Positions 1-5,582 of a stretch of DNA of 6,490 bases are shown one piece after another. The stretch covers positions 1 to 6,490 of the forward strand of contig CANQOE010000078.1 of assembly GCA_947625315.1 (NCBI GenBank), given 5' to 3'. Position 1 is the stretch's first letter; every line of letters begins with the position of its first letter. The notes below the pieces were generated by a model, which worked only from the letters and a program-made list of their open reading frames with translations, ran no database searches and was not told where the DNA came from. The DNA is from an uncultured Bacilli bacterium. Its GTDB lineage: Bacteria; Bacillota_I; Bacilli_A; RF39; UBA660. Both the position numbers and the translations under genes were made by a program.

Positions 1-28
1 CCGCGTTTGGCCACTTCGCTATCTCCCC
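1..28 (-). tRNA. tRNA-Tyr, 5' part only (cut by window edge)
   Basis: The minus strand from position 28 reads GGGGAGA (5' acceptor strand), then TA at the position 8-9 site, then a D-arm GCGAAGTGGCCAAACGC and GG. This D-arm is the one typical of Firmicute tRNA-Tyr. The anticodon lies outside the window, so the identity rests on the D-arm alone. tRNA-Ser and tRNA-Leu, the other long-variable-arm tRNAs, usually have different D-arms. It lies 9 nt downstream of tRNA-Thr, so it is the third member of the same transcript. Confidence 0.75.
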
Positions 29-37
29 ATAAAAAAA

Positions 38-113
38 TGGTGCCGACTGAGGGAATCGAACCCCCAACCTACTGATTACAAGTCAGTTGCGCTACCTATT
101 ACGCTAAGTCGGC
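38..113 (-). tRNA. tRNA-Thr (anticodon UGU)
   Basis: The acceptor stem is a perfect 7 bp pairing of GCCGACT (113-107) with AGTCGGC (48-42), followed by discriminator A and an encoded CCA (40-38). The anticodon stem ACTGA/TCAGT encloses the loop CTTGTAA, which gives anticodon TGT and reads ACA threonine codons. The T-loop is TTCGATT on a 5 bp stem with one G-U pair. The D stem GCGT/GCGC has one wobble. The length of 76 nt includes CCA. It sits 13 nt downstream of tRNA-Val in the same cluster. Confidence 0.96.
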
Positions 114-126
114 AAAAAAAATAAAA

Positions 127-203
127 TGGTGGGCGCTATAGGACTCGAACCTATGACCCCCTGCTTGTAAGGCAGGTGCTCTAACCAACTGAGCTAAGCG
201 CCC
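127..203 (-). tRNA. tRNA-Val (anticodon UAC)
   Basis: The acceptor stem pairs GGGCGCT (203-197) with AGCGCCC (137-131), followed by discriminator A and an encoded CCA (129-127). The anticodon stem CCTGC/GCAGG encloses CTTACAA, so the anticodon is TAC and reads GUA and related valine codons. The D-arm GCTCAGTTGGTTAGAGC and the T-loop TTCGAGT are canonical. It is the first gene of the Val-Thr-Tyr cluster and lies about 20 nt after the -10 element of a strong promoter. Confidence 0.97.
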
Positions 204-223
204 ATTTCTTTTTGACATAATTA

Positions 224-252
224 AATATAACAAAATAATTTAAATATGTCAA
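224..252 (-). promoter_or_regulatory. Sigma-A type promoter of the tRNA cluster
   Basis: On the minus strand TTGACA (252-247), a perfect -35, is followed after exactly 17 nt by TATATT (229-224), a 5/6 match to the -10. The expected start site is near 217, about 14 nt before the tRNA-Val 5' end, as is usual for stable-RNA promoters. No convincing terminator separates it from the stop codon of the PLP enzyme gene at 284, so some read-through into the tRNAs is possible. Confidence 0.85.
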
Positions 253-283
253 TAAGTTTTTTAAGAAATTTATATTTTTTTAT

Positions 284-1513
284 TTAGTTATTTTCTAAAA
301 GACTATTTAGAGCTTCAATAATAATTAATTTTCCATAATTATAAGTAATTCCCCCTTGCTGATAAGCTATATAAGGCTCTCTTAAAGGGCCATCACAAGA
401 TAATTCTATGCTAGAGCCTTGGGTAAAAGAACCACTAGCCATGATTACCTCATCATCATAGCCGGGCATAGGAGCAGGAAGAGGTAAACTATTAGAGTCA
501 ATGGGAGAGTTTTTTTGAATAGCTTGAACATATTTAATTAGTTTATCTTTATCATTAAAAATAATATTTTGAACTATATCTACCCTTTTATCGTTATATA
601 ATGGTTCAACTTTAAAGCCTAGAAAAGAAGCTAAATAACTAGTTAAGACGGCGGTTTTTAAAGCCGAAGCTACAACAGATGGAGCAAAGAATAAGCCTTG
701 TAAAAAACTTTTATTAGCCCCTAAAGTTGGGCCAACATCTTTACCTTCGCCTGGTAAATTTAAACGCTCACCACATAAATCAACCAACTTTTTTTTACCG
801 ACTATATAGGCACCATTGCTAGCAATAGAAGCTCCTAAATTTTTAATTAAAGAACCTACAATTAAATCGGCTCCCACTTCTAAAGGAGAAGTTTGTTCTA
901 CAAATTCACAATAACAATTATCGACCATAATTATAACATCTTTATCTATTTCTCTAATTTTAGTTATAATAGAAGCAATACTTTTTATATCAATACTTTT
1001 ACGCGTACTATAGCCTTTACTTCTTTGAATTGCAATTAATTTAATTTTTTTAGTTTTTAAAGTATTAATAATCTTAGTTTCATCAAAATTATTATTAATT
1101 AAATCTATTTGTTCATAGTTAATATTAAAACTTTTTAAACTACTAGGATTATCTTTGATACCAATTACTTCATGTAAAGTATCGTATGGAGTACCACTAA
1201 TAGATAATAAAGTATCATTTGGTCTTAATAGGGCAAATAAAGCAGTAGATAAAGCATGAGAACCACTGATAAATTGATTGCGAACTAAAGCTGCTTCTCC
1301 TTTTAAAACTTCAGCATAAATATTTTCAATTACTTCTCTTCCTAAATCATTATAACCATAACCAGTAGTCATATTAAAATGATTTTCACTAACATTATAT
1401 TTATGAAATGCATCTAATACTAATTTACTAAAATAAGCTTCATTAGAATCTATTTGTTTAAAAATAGGTAAACATTTTTCTTCAGCTTGATTTATTATTT
1501 TCTCATTTAACAT
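284..1513 (-). CDS. PLP-dependent methionine gamma-lyase family protein (YnbB-like)
   Basis: The 409-residue product is a fold-type I pyridoxal-phosphate enzyme of the Met_gamma_lyase family (B. subtilis YnbB type, historically called 'aluminum resistance protein'). The probable Schiff-base lysine is K224 in the segment VGSLIKNLG. D198 in MVDNCYCEF is the expected pyridine-nitrogen aspartate. SGSHA (83-87) fits the cofactor-phosphate loop and GYGYND (51-56) is the family's N-terminal signature. Length is normal. The family probably performs C-S or C-C lyase chemistry on an amino acid; the substrate here is unknown. The reading frame is open to 1540, but ATG at 1513 is preferred because a Shine-Dalgarno GGAGGT lies 4 nt upstream. 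The gene overlaps the end of the dehydrogenase gene by 11 nt, which implies translational coupling. Family assignment is secure; the reaction is inferred. Confidence 0.9.
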   Translation of the reverse strand: MLNEKIINQAEEKCLPIFKQIDSNEAYFSKLVLDAFHKYNVSENHFNMTTGYGYNDLGREVIENIYAEVLKGEAALVRNQFISGSHALSTALFALLRPNDTLLSISGTPYDTLHEVIGIKDNPSSLKSFNINYEQIDLINNNFDETKIINTLKTKKIKLIAIQRSKGYSTRKSIDIKSIASIITKIREIDKDVIIMVDNCYCEFVEQTSPLEVGADLIVGSLIKNLGASIASNGAYIVGKKKLVDLCGERLNLPGEGKDVGPTLGANKSFLQGLFFAPSVVASALKTAVLTSYLASFLGFKVEPLYNDKRVDIVQNIIFNDKDKLIKYVQAIQKNSPIDSNSLPLPAPMPGYDDEVIMASGSFTQGSSIELSCDGPLREPYIAYQQGGITYNYGKLIIIEALNSLLENN

Positions 1514-2219
1514 AAGTACCTCCATCAACTCTAATAACACTATTATTAATATAACTGGCTTCTTTACTGGCTAAAAAGAAAGCAACATTGGCAATTTCAG
1601 AAGCTTCACCAAAACGATTAAGTAAAATTTTGTTTTCTTCATTTTGAATATATTCTTCATCTAAATCTTTATTCATATCGGTGTTAATCCAACCAGGAGC
1701 AATAGCATTGACTCTAATTTTAGGAGCATAAGCTACAGCCAAATTATGAGTTAAAGATATAAGACCCGCTTTAGAGGCATCATAATCTAAAGAATATGGA
1801 TAATAAGTATCTATTCCATTAGTAGAAGCAATATTAATTATACTGCCCTCTTCCAATATCTCTTTAGCATATTTAGCTACTAAAAAAGCTCCAATTAAAT
1901 TGGTATTTAAAGTCTTTTGAAAATTTTCAACAGTTTTATCTTCAATAGTACTATCTAAAGCAATTCCGGCATTATTAACTACAACATCTAAATGGCCTTG
2001 TTCTCTTTTAATTTTAGCAATCATTTCTTTTACTTCATCTTCATTAGATACATCACACTTAATGGGATAAGCAAAAGGATAAGTAACCGCCATTTGATTA
2101 GCTAAATCAAAACTAGATTTAAAACAAATATAAACTATATCTTTATTTTCTAAAAATTTTTGAGCTATAGCATAACCTATACCCCTAGTTGCTCCTGTAA
2201 CTAAAATAACTCTTTGCAT
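1503..2219 (-). CDS. SDR-family NAD(P)-dependent oxidoreductase (FabG-like)
   Basis: The 238-residue product is a classical short-chain dehydrogenase/reductase. The Rossmann cofactor motif TGATRGIG is at 8-15, NNAG at 82-85, and the catalytic set is N107, S132 (IASTNG), Y146 and K150 (YDASK). The PG motif follows in VNAIAPGWINTDM (170-182), and the end is the usual VDGG. Arg12 in the glycine loop, and a Lys/Ser rather than Asp after the second strand (CFKSS), favour NADP(H). It resembles 3-oxoacyl-ACP reductase, but no fatty-acid genes are nearby and it is coupled to a PLP enzyme, so a role on a small carbonyl or amino-acid-derived substrate is equally possible. The ATG at 2219 follows AAGGTGA by 7 nt. 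It ends in TGA. Confidence 0.92.
   Translation of the reverse strand: MQRVILVTGATRGIGYAIAQKFLENKDIVYICFKSSFDLANQMAVTYPFAYPIKCDVSNEDEVKEMIAKIKREQGHLDVVVNNAGIALDSTIEDKTVENFQKTLNTNLIGAFLVAKYAKEILEEGSIINIASTNGIDTYYPYSLDYDASKAGLISLTHNLAVAYAPKIRVNAIAPGWINTDMNKDLDEEYIQNEENKILLNRFGEASEIANVAFFLASKEASYINNSVIRVDGGTYVK
1518..1523 (-). promoter_or_regulatory. Ribosome binding site inside the upstream gene
   Basis: GGAGGT on the minus strand forms the Gly-Gly codons of the dehydrogenase C-terminus (GGTYVK). It sits 4 nt before the ATG at 1513. It is a full-strength Shine-Dalgarno and decides the start of the PLP enzyme; the longer start at 1540 has no comparable site. Confidence 0.8.
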
Positions 2220-2228
2220 AAAAAAATC

Positions 2229-2259
2229 ACCTTAAATTAATTATAGCTTATTTTAAGGT
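2229..2259 (-). repeat. Inverted repeat over -10 and ribosome binding site
   Basis: ACCTTAAA (2229-2236 on plus) is matched by TTTAAGGT (2252-2259). After one T-T mismatch, TAA pairs with TTA, leaving a 7 nt centre: 11 of 12 positions pair. On the minus strand it is followed, after GA, by seven T residues. It could be an operator for a repressor. In RNA reading through from galE it could be a weak terminator or a hairpin that hides the AAGGT of the dehydrogenase ribosome binding site. The symmetry is seen directly; the function is inferred. Confidence 0.5.
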
Positions 2260-2268
2260 TTTTGGCTA
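2240..2268 (-). promoter_or_regulatory. Promoter of the SDR / PLP-enzyme operon
   Basis: On the minus strand a perfect -10 TATAAT (2245-2240) is preceded after 17 nt by TAGCCA (2268-2263), a 4/6 match to TTGACA. The expected start site is near 2233, leaving a leader of about 14 nt with the Shine-Dalgarno close to its 5' end. The -10 lies inside a long inverted repeat (2229-2259). Confidence 0.55.
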
Positions 2269-2299
2269 GATTAATTTAGGGTAATTTAAATAACTTTTT

Positions 2300-3304
2300 T
2301 TATTTATTCTTTATAATAAAATTATAAGCATCTTTACACATATCTTCTAAATTATATTGGCAAGTCCAATTTAATTCTTTGTTTGCTTTTTTTGAGTCAG
2401 CATAACATTCATCTATATCACCACTTCTTCTTGGAGCAATTTTATAAGGGATTTTAATATTATTTACTTTTTCAAAAGTATTAATCATTTCTAAAACACT
2501 ATAACCTTTACCTGTTCCCAAATTATAAATATAAAGACCATTTTGAGAATTTCCTAATTTTTCTATTCCTTTAATATGAGCATCTGCTAAATCCATAATA
2601 TGAATATAATCTCTTACTCCTGTACCATCTTTTGTATTATAATCATTACCAAATACATTTAAATAATCTAACTCTTTATTAGCTACTTTACAAATATAAG
2701 GCATTAAATTGGCTGGTATTCCTAAAGGGTCTTCGCCAATTAAACTTGATTTATGAGCCCCGACGGGATTAAAATAACGAAAGATTATAATTTTAAATTC
2801 AGGATCAGCAAGAGATAAATCTTTTAATATTTTTTCTGTGAATAATTTACTTGTACCATAAGGATTAGTAGTATTACCAACCTCACAATTTTCAGTTATA
2901 GGAACAAACTCAGGATTACCATAAACAGTAGCACTACTACTAAATATTAATTTTTTAACATTATGTTCTTGCATAGAAGTTAAAAGAGTTAAGACACTAT
3001 TAACATTATTTGTATAGTATTGAATTGGTTTTAAAACACTATCTCCGACTGATTTAAAGGCGGCAAAATCAATAACACAATCAATATTATTTTTAGTAAA
3101 AATTTCATCTAATAATTCTTTATTAAGCATATTTCCTTCATAAAAAATAATATCTTTATTAGTTATTTTTTTAATTTTATTTAAAACACTTCTTTTACTA
3201 TTACTAAAATTATCTAGACCTACTACTTCATAACCTTTTTCTAAAAGTAAAGTACAAGTATGACTTCCAATATAACCACAACAACCTGTTACAAATATTT
3301 TCAA
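2300..3304 (-). CDS. galE: UDP-glucose 4-epimerase
   Basis: The 334-residue protein interconverts UDP-glucose and UDP-galactose with bound NAD (Leloir pathway, and supply of galactose for surface polysaccharides). Visible features are the Rossmann motif GCCGYIG (7-13), FAAFKSVG (81-88), SSSATVYG with S124, the catalytic pair Y149 and K153 in YGTSK, RYFNPVGAH (176-184) and DGTGVRDYIH (226-235). S124, Y149 and K153 fall at the E. coli GalE numbers. The frame is open to a TTG at 3325, but the TTG at 3304 is preferred: GAGGTG lies 6 nt upstream and it yields the normal N-terminus KIFVTG. Cys300 occupies the position of E. coli Tyr299, which is linked to also accepting N-acetylated sugars. It is a single-gene unit with no sugar genes around it. 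Confidence 0.97.
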   Translation of the reverse strand: MKIFVTGCCGYIGSHTCTLLLEKGYEVVGLDNFSNSKRSVLNKIKKITNKDIIFYEGNMLNKELLDEIFTKNNIDCVIDFAAFKSVGDSVLKPIQYYTNNVNSVLTLLTSMQEHNVKKLIFSSSATVYGNPEFVPITENCEVGNTTNPYGTSKLFTEKILKDLSLADPEFKIIIFRYFNPVGAHKSSLIGEDPLGIPANLMPYICKVANKELDYLNVFGNDYNTKDGTGVRDYIHIMDLADAHIKGIEKLGNSQNGLYIYNLGTGKGYSVLEMINTFEKVNNIKIPYKIAPRRSGDIDECYADSKKANKELNWTCQYNLEDMCKDAYNFIIKNK

Positions 3305-3310
3305 TTTTAA

Positions 3311-3316
3311 CACCTC
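3311..3316 (-). promoter_or_regulatory. galE ribosome binding site with TTG start
   Basis: GAGGTG on the minus strand lies 6 nt before TTG at 3304. No ATG exists near the conserved KIFVTG start, so a TTG initiation codon is the best reading. This usually lowers initiation compared with ATG. Confidence 0.75.
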
Positions 3317-3342
3317 TAATTTCAATATTTAAATATTTCTAA

Positions 3343-3371
3343 AATATAAATTTGGGAGAAATTAATGTAGA
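3343..3371 (-). promoter_or_regulatory. Candidate proximal galE promoter
   Basis: TCTACA (3371-3366, 4/6 match) and TATATT (3348-3343, 5/6 match) are separated by 17 nt. The start site would be near 3336, giving a leader of about 30 nt. Such matches arise easily in AT-rich DNA, so this is a candidate only. Confidence 0.4.
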
Positions 3372-3399
3372 TAAATATACTTATTACTAATCTAATGAT

Positions 3400-3428
3400 A
3401 TTATACAACATTAAACTTTTTTTGTATA
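3400..3428 (-). promoter_or_regulatory. Candidate distal galE promoter
   Basis: TATACA (3428-3423, 4/6 match) is followed after 17 nt by a perfect TATAAT (3405-3400). The start site would be near 3393, giving a leader of about 90 nt. It has the better -10 of the two galE candidates. The rest of the 3305-3565 gap contains no reading frame of note and no recognised riboswitch, only a small inverted repeat at 3516-3531 and the terminator of the upstream unit. Confidence 0.5.
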
Positions 3429-3554
3429 CTAATATTTTATTAAAAACTATATCACTAATCTATTTGGAAAATAAAATACTTTATTGTTTTACTTTTAGAA
3501 ATGAACATTTTTGTTATCTATTATTATAGATGGCTATAGTTTTTAGTTTAGATT

Positions 3555-3591
3555 AAAAAAGAAGATTATCTTTTATTAGACATATCTTCTT
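3555..3591 (-). terminator. Intrinsic terminator of the DUF1292 unit
   Basis: On the minus strand AAGAAGAT (3591-3584) pairs with ATCTTCTT (3566-3559), and an inner helix TGTC/GATA extends it across one bulged A. A run of six T (3560-3555) closes it, partly overlapping the 3' arm. The 5' arm lies within the last codons of the 166-residue gene, and the stop codon is inside the hairpin. This ends the unit before the galE promoters. Confidence 0.75.
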
Positions 3592-4066
3592 GAGAAGTTA
3601 ATTTTTGTTTAATATAAGCTAATCTACTTTTTAAAATATCAAGAAGTCGAGGTTCTTGAGAAATTACTTTATCCATATAAGGATTAGATTCTGTTGACAA
3701 TTCCCCTAACTCTTGACATTTAGAACGATTTATAGTTTTATTTTTAATATTCATTATTGCTTTAATATCTGGTTTACTTAAATATTCTTCGATTTTAAGT
3801 TTTAAATTATTAATATAATCTTTATATTGAGCATCTGTTATATTTAAATAAATATGATCCACGATTAAAGAAACATCAGAATTAAAGCGAATAATTAAAT
3901 TATTGTCGTTAACTTCAATACTTTCCACGGCTAGAGTATCTAATTTATTTAAAACGGTTTTAATTTGTTCAGAATCTAATTTTAAAGTTTGAGTCTTATC
4001 TTCACTTTGAGCATAATATAAATGGGTTTTAGAAGCAGTTTGATAAGTAAAATATAAATTACGCAT
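3566..4066 (-). CDS. Hypothetical protein, 166 residues, unrecognised
   Basis: I do not recognise this protein. It has no signal peptide or membrane segment and looks cytosolic. Residues 1-75 have a strand-rich pattern with alternating hydrophobics (NLYFTYQT, SIEVNDNNLIIRF, VSLIVDHIYLNI). Residues 78-97 look like a charged amphipathic helix. A polar stretch (100-135) with the only cysteine (C117) is followed by a Lys-rich C-terminal helix (139-158). The frame extends to a GTG at 4075, but that GTG is part of the Shine-Dalgarno AGGTG, which is 6 nt from the ATG at 4066, so ATG is preferred. The start overlaps the DUF1292 stop by 8 nt, so the two genes are probably translationally coupled and may act together. 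Existence as a gene is well supported; function is unknown. Confidence 0.8.
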   Translation of the reverse strand: MRNLYFTYQTASKTHLYYAQSEDKTQTLKLDSEQIKTVLNKLDTLAVESIEVNDNNLIIRFNSDVSLIVDHIYLNITDAQYKDYINNLKLKIEEYLSKPDIKAIMNIKNKTINRSKCQELGELSTESNPYMDKVISQEPRLLDILKSRLAYIKQKLTSQEDMSNKR

Positions 4067-4298
4067 AATTCTCACCTAATTTCATTGTTATTTGTTTATC
4101 TAACATATCATATTCATTACTACTTAAATCATTATTTATATAATAACGATTATTTTTCTTTTCAAAAGAAGAAGCTAATAAATCATTATCAAATAAATAG
4201 ACAATATAATCTTTACCAAAAAAATAATCAAAATGAGTAAATAAAACTTCTACTTTTATTTTTTTACCTTCAGTATCAGTTAGAGTTATCTTGCGCAT
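4059..4298 (-). CDS. DUF1292 family protein (YrzB-like)
   Basis: The 79-residue protein matches the DUF1292 pattern of small Firmicute proteins such as YrzB: an ITLTD start, then EVLFTHFDY (16-24), GKDYIVYLF (27-35), LASSF (39-43) and a C-terminal acidic YDML segment. It is expected to be a small cytosolic beta-rich protein; the family's function is not established. ATG at 4298 is chosen because AGGTG is 6 nt upstream. The longer frame begins at a GTG inside that Shine-Dalgarno. In many Firmicutes yrzB-like genes sit with alaS, yrzL and ruvX (yrrK); here the only partner is the unrecognised gene downstream. A TATAAT promoter lies directly upstream. Confidence 0.85.
   Translation of the reverse strand: MRKITLTDTEGKKIKVEVLFTHFDYFFGKDYIVYLFDNDLLASSFEKKNNRYYINNDLSSNEYDMLDKQITMKLGENYA
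4073..4077 (-). promoter_or_regulatory. Ribosome binding site of the 166-residue gene
   Basis: AGGTG on the minus strand, inside the last codons of the DUF1292 gene, is 6 nt from ATG at 4066. It shows that the upstream in-frame GTG is not the start. Confidence 0.7.
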
Positions 4299-4304
4299 AT
4301 GCCT

Positions 4305-4309
4305 CACCT
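4305..4309 (-). promoter_or_regulatory. Ribosome binding site of the DUF1292 gene
   Basis: AGGTG on the minus strand is 6 nt from ATG at 4298. It is the same arrangement as in the next gene of the unit, and it makes the in-frame GTG at 4307 an unlikely start. Confidence 0.7.
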
Positions 4310-4315
4310 ATTATT

Positions 4316-4344
4316 ATTATAAAGCATATTTAAAAAATTAACAA
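4316..4344 (-). promoter_or_regulatory. Promoter of the DUF1292 unit
   Basis: A perfect -10 TATAAT (4321-4316) is preceded after 17 nt by TTGTTA (4344-4339, 4/6 match). The start site near 4309 coincides with the Shine-Dalgarno, so the leader would be very short. An overlapping alternative has a perfect -35 TTGACA (4368-4363) with a poorer -10 TATTGT (4346-4341) at 16 nt. That would give a leader of about 35 nt. Confidence 0.6.
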
Positions 4345-4380
4345 TACTTTATGTAAATTGATTGTCAAAAATAGTAAATT

Positions 4381-4402
4381 AAAAAGCAATTAATCAATTG
4401 CT
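4381..4402 (-). terminator. Intrinsic terminator after spoVS
   Basis: On the minus strand AGCAATT (4402-4396) pairs perfectly with AATTGCT (4391-4385) around a 4 nt GATT loop. TTTT and, after AA, TTT follow. It starts 3 nt after the spoVS stop codon. The stem is AT-rich and only 7 bp, but position and T-tract fit well. Confidence 0.72.
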
Positions 4403-4405
4403 CAT

Positions 4406-4666
4406 TTATTTTTTAGTAACCATCAGTTTCATCGCTGTTTTGGCTTCTCCATTGATGATGACATCGTTGAAGGCTGGTATAACCACTAGATTATCCCCAC
4501 TTGGAGCAACAAACCCACGAGCTATAGCTATACCTTTAATAGCTTGATTTAAACTACCGGCCCCAATGGTTTGAATTTCGACATTGCCTTTTTCGCGATA
4601 AATATTAGCAATAGCACCGGCTACTTTACTAGGGTTTGATTTACTAGATACTTTTAAAATGTCCAT
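4406..4666 (-). CDS. spoVS: Stage V sporulation protein S
   Basis: The 86-residue protein is a full-length SpoVS, a small Alba-like protein proposed to bind nucleic acid. In B. subtilis it affects septation and late sporulation. Highly conserved stretches are MDILKVSSKSNPSKVAGAIA (1-20), EIQTIGAGSLNQAIKGIAIA (30-49), RGFVAPSG (50-57) and IPAFND (63-68). The ATG at 4666 is the only reasonable start; GAGG lies about 11 nt upstream, slightly far. It is 55 nt behind the methyltransferase gene and ends at a hairpin. SpoVS also occurs in bacteria that do not sporulate, so it suggests but does not prove sporulation. Its base composition looks a little less AT-rich than its neighbours, in keeping with strong conservation. 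Confidence 0.96.
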   Translation of the reverse strand: MDILKVSSKSNPSKVAGAIANIYREKGNVEIQTIGAGSLNQAIKGIAIARGFVAPSGDNLVVIPAFNDVIINGEAKTAMKLMVTKK

Positions 4667-4715
4667 ATATTTTAATTCCTCAACTTTCTAATTAAATATA
4701 TGTCCTAAAAATTAT

Positions 4716-4745
4716 TTTATACTAATTATTTGTCCAAGTTGTTGA
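4716..4745 (-). promoter_or_regulatory. Weak candidate promoter for spoVS
   Basis: TCAACA (4745-4740, 4/6 match) and TATAAA (4721-4716, 5/6 match) are separated by 18 nt, overlapping the end of the methyltransferase gene. The B. subtilis gene is driven by sigma-H, but I found no sigma-H-like pair with correct spacing here. Transcription as part of the upstream operon is the alternative. Confidence 0.3.
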
Positions 4746-5582
4746 AGTACCACATGGTAAACTAAGGTTAGAATTAGTCATTGGTATTAATAATTCAGTG
4801 CTTTTTACTTGACCCTTAAATTGTGGAGTTAAATATAAGTTTAATAAATTTTCCATAATAGTAGAACTATATGTAGAATAAGAATTAATAATAAATAATA
4901 AAGGATTAGAACTTAATAAACTAATACAATCTATTAAAAGACTTTCTAAATCTTTATCAATTGACCAAACTTCTTTTTTACTGCCTCTTCCAAAGGTAGG
5001 AGGATCCATTAAGATAATATCATATTTATGACCTCTTCTAATTTCTCTTTGAACAAATTTGCGAACATCATCGACAATAAAATGAACTGAAGCATTTTCT
5101 AAATTATTTAATTTAACATTTTCTTTAGCCCATTCTACCATTCCTTTAGAAGAATCAACATGAACTACTTCGGCTCCTTCTTTTAGGGAAGCAATAGTAG
5201 AGGCTCCAGTATAAGCAAATAAATTTAAAACTTTGACTGGTCTTTTTGCTTCTTTTATTTTAGCTCTAATTAAATTCCAATTATAAGCAGTTTCCGGGAA
5301 TAAACCAGTATGTTTAAAACCCATTAATTTTAAATTAAACTTTAAATCATGATAAGATACAACCCAAGAAGATGGCACTTCTTTTAAAATAGTCCAAGCC
5401 CCTCCTCCAGTGTTACTGCGTTTATAAATAGCATTAGCTTTATTCCATAGATTAGTTGACTCTTTTTGCCATATTATTTGAGGGTCAGGCCTTATTAAAA
5501 TAATATTGCCCCATCTTTCTAGTTTTTGTTCATGAGCCATATCTAATAATTCATAATCGTTAAAATCAGTTATTTTGGTCAT
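4722..5582 (-). CDS. Class I SAM-dependent methyltransferase (COG1092, RlmI-related)
   Basis: The 286-residue protein has the Rossmann methyltransferase core in its C-terminal two thirds. Motif I is VLNLFAYTGAST (118-129), the ribose-binding acidic residue is D143 in VHVDSSKG, D171-D172 fall in FIVDDVRKF, and motif IV is DPPTFGRG (193-200). The pre-core segment FKHTGLFPETAYNW (89-102) is typical of the family. Relatives such as RlmI and RlmK methylate 23S rRNA bases, so rRNA is the likely substrate. The protein is shorter than RlmI (about 396 residues) and has no N-terminal PUA domain; short forms of about 280-300 residues are common. ATG at 5582 is chosen since AGAGG is 6 nt upstream; the longer TTG start at 5603 has no such site. 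It overlaps the membrane-protein gene by 17 nt. Confidence 0.88.
   Translation of the reverse strand: MTKITDFNDYELLDMAHEQKLERWGNIILIRPDPQIIWQKESTNLWNKANAIYKRSNTGGGAWTILKEVPSSWVVSYHDLKFNLKLMGFKHTGLFPETAYNWNLIRAKIKEAKRPVKVLNLFAYTGASTIASLKEGAEVVHVDSSKGMVEWAKENVKLNNLENASVHFIVDDVRKFVQREIRRGHKYDIILMDPPTFGRGSKKEVWSIDKDLESLLIDCISLLSSNPLLFIINSYSTYSSTIMENLLNLYLTPQFKGQVKSTELLIPMTNSNLSLPCGTSTTWTNN

Noticed and set aside
284..1513. Calling this an aluminum resistance protein
   Set aside because: That is a historical label for the YnbB-type family. The visible PLP-binding residues indicate a fold-type I lyase, and nothing in the sequence relates to metal tolerance.
1514..1540. Nine extra N-terminal residues on the PLP enzyme (start at 1540)
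   Set aside because: There is no ribosome binding site before 1540, whereas GGAGGT sits 4 nt before ATG 1513. The extension would also enlarge the overlap with the dehydrogenase gene.
3305..3325. Seven extra N-terminal residues on GalE from TTG at 3325
   Set aside because: The extension covers the ribosome binding site GAGGTG and has none of its own. The family N-terminus begins directly at KIFVTG.
3521..3526. TATAAT on the minus strand near 3525 as a further galE promoter
   Set aside because: The hexamer 17 nt upstream matches the -35 consensus at only 2 of 6 positions, and the site lies just after a terminator within a small inverted repeat.
3501..3539. Short plus-strand reading frame starting at ATG 3501
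   Set aside because: It codes for only 12 residues, has no ribosome binding site and lies in an AT-rich spacer.
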